From positions 1 to 7,381 of the forward strand of contig JAKSMA010000119.1 of assembly GCA_024400895.1 (NCBI GenBank): 7,381 bases of DNA. Direction: 5' to 3'. Origin of the DNA: Muribaculaceae bacterium (GTDB lineage: Bacteria > Bacteroidota > Bacteroidia > Bacteroidales > Muribaculaceae). Shown here in pieces: positions 6,467 through 7,381 of the stretch (its first letter is position 1; the number at the start of each line of letters is the position of its first letter). The notes under the pieces were generated by a model. It was not told the origin of the DNA and made no database searches. It saw only the letters and a list, made by a program, of their open reading frames with translations. Made by a program: the position numbers and the translations under genes.

Positions 6467-7381
6467 TTAAACTCTATATGGACGATGTCCAATGCAATAG
6501 TAGTTTAAGCCGTAGCGATTTAGCTCTGCAGGGTCGTAGATATTGCGCCCATCAATCACTGTGTTTCCCTTCATGTTTTCCACTACACGTTCCCATGATG
6601 GAACACGGAAAGTTTTCCATTCAGTGGCGATGACCAGTGCATCGGCTTTTTCTGTAACGGCATATTTGTCTTTGCCATAGGTAATAGCTGGATTTTCGCC
6701 CAGCCTTCGCTTAGCCTCATTCATAGCAATGGGGTCGAAGGTCTGAATTTTTGCCCCAGCAGCCAGCAGTTCGTTGATGAGAATCAACGCTGGCGCCTCA
6801 CGCATATCGTCGGTTTCGGGTTTGAATGAAAGTCCCCAAAGGGCAATCGTTTTTCCAGCAAGAGCCTCGCTCGAACCGAAGTGTTCACAGAGTTTGTTGA
6901 AGAGGGTGTGCTTCTGGCTTTCGTTTACAGCTTCCACTGCTTCCACTACCTTCATAGGGCAGTCGTTTTCGTGGCCTGTATGAATCAATGCCTTCACATC
7001 TTTTGGGAAGCAACTGCCTCCATAACCGCAACCGGGATACATGAATTTGCTACCAATGCGTGCATCGCTGGTGATACCTGCACGAACCGAACGAACATCT
7101 GCTCCAACTTTTTCGCATAGGTTGGCAATGTCGTTCATGAAGCTGATGCGTGTTGCAAGCATTGCATTAGCAGCATATTTGGTCATTTCTGCCGATGGAA
7201 TGTCCATGAATATGACTCGGAAACTGTTGAGCATAAATGGCTTGTAGAGGCGTTCCATCAATTTTCGCGCTCTGGTTGAATCTGTGCCCACTACCACGCG
7301 GTCTGGGCTCATGAAATCTTTCAGTGCTGCGCCTTCTTTCAAGAATTCGGGATTGCTGGCTACGTCAAATTCAATGTTGAC
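6467..7381 (-). CDS. ugd: UDP-glucose 6-dehydrogenase, C-terminal two thirds (enters from right edge)
   Basis: The frame is open from the right edge for 304 codons to the TAA at 6469-6467. Its true start lies outside; family members are about 440 residues, so roughly 130 N-terminal residues (the NAD-binding Rossmann part) are missing. The enzyme oxidises UDP-glucose to UDP-glucuronate with two NAD+, supplying precursors for capsule and other surface polysaccharides. Visible family motifs in the partial protein are SNPEFLKEG (9-17), the helix EMTKYAANA (65-73) with the conserved lysine, GCGYGGSCFPKD (117-128) carrying the catalytic cysteine C124, and LSFKPETDDMREAP (184-197) of the C-terminal UDP-binding domain. 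The C-terminus looks complete and is followed by a strong terminator. Related nucleotide-sugar dehydrogenases (UDP-mannose or GDP-mannose types) share the fold, but the motif wording fits Ugd best. Confidence 0.93.
   Translation of the reverse strand, partial: VNIEFDVASNPEFLKEGAALKDFMSPDRVVVGTDSTRARKLMERLYKPFMLNSFRVIFMDIPSAEMTKYAANAMLATRISFMNDIANLCEKVGADVRSVRAGITSDARIGSKFMYPGCGYGGSCFPKDVKALIHTGHENDCPMKVVEAVEAVNESQKHTLFNKLCEHFGSSEALAGKTIALWGLSFKPETDDMREAPALILINELLAAGAKIQTFDPIAMNEAKRRLGENPAITYGKDKYAVTEKADALVIATEWKTFRVPSWERVVENMKGNTVIDGRNIYDPAELNRYGLNYYCIGHRPYRV

Overview
The window looks like a chromosomal segment of a Bacteroidota bacterium, most likely a Bacteroidales/Prevotella-like species. 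Four things suggest this. The genes have A-rich leaders without Shine-Dalgarno sequences. TAnnTTTG-type -7 promoter elements are present. The rsfS-ftsH gene pair has the order I recall from Bacteroidales. The left-edge gene carries a signature (LGLPSG-MWATCNVGA) typical of secreted proteins of this phylum. The assignment rests on recognition, not on a search.

Layout, left to right. Bases 1-439 (minus) hold the 5' part of a secreted FISUMP-type protein that runs off the left edge. Bases 440-740 are a divergent intergenic region with candidate promoters for both sides. Bases 741-1100 (plus) encode the ribosomal silencing factor RsfS. After 37 bases comes a very large ftsH gene at 1138-5577 (plus). 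A strong hairpin at 5608-5646 lies between ftsH and the convergent gene at 5681-6097 (minus), a small exported protein with a probable 3D (three-aspartate) domain. Bases 6098-6396 are AT-rich and non-coding, with a candidate promoter. A 17-bp terminator hairpin at 6397-6435 closes the last gene, the C-terminal two thirds of UDP-glucose 6-dehydrogenase, which enters from the right edge (6467-7381, minus).

The striking object is ftsH. A normal FtsH is about 600-700 residues: two membrane helices, one AAA+ ATPase module and one M41 zinc protease. This one is 1479 residues. It keeps the normal N-terminus and protease but carries four complete, diverged AAA+ modules in tandem with a period of about 254 residues. 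All four retain Walker A, Walker B, sensor-1 and both arginine-finger positions. Three keep the aromatic-glycine pore loop, and the third has lost its glycines. Modules 1 and 4 resemble each other, as do modules 2 and 3, which points to internal duplication followed by specialisation. I know of no described FtsH with this layout. It could form a multi-tiered unfoldase tower ahead of one protease chamber.

Functionally, rsfS and ftsH probably form one transcription unit covering ribosome hibernation and membrane protein quality control. The flanking genes are cell-envelope or surface genes (secreted FISUMP protein, exported 3D protein, UDP-glucuronate synthesis) with no visible mechanistic link to FtsH.
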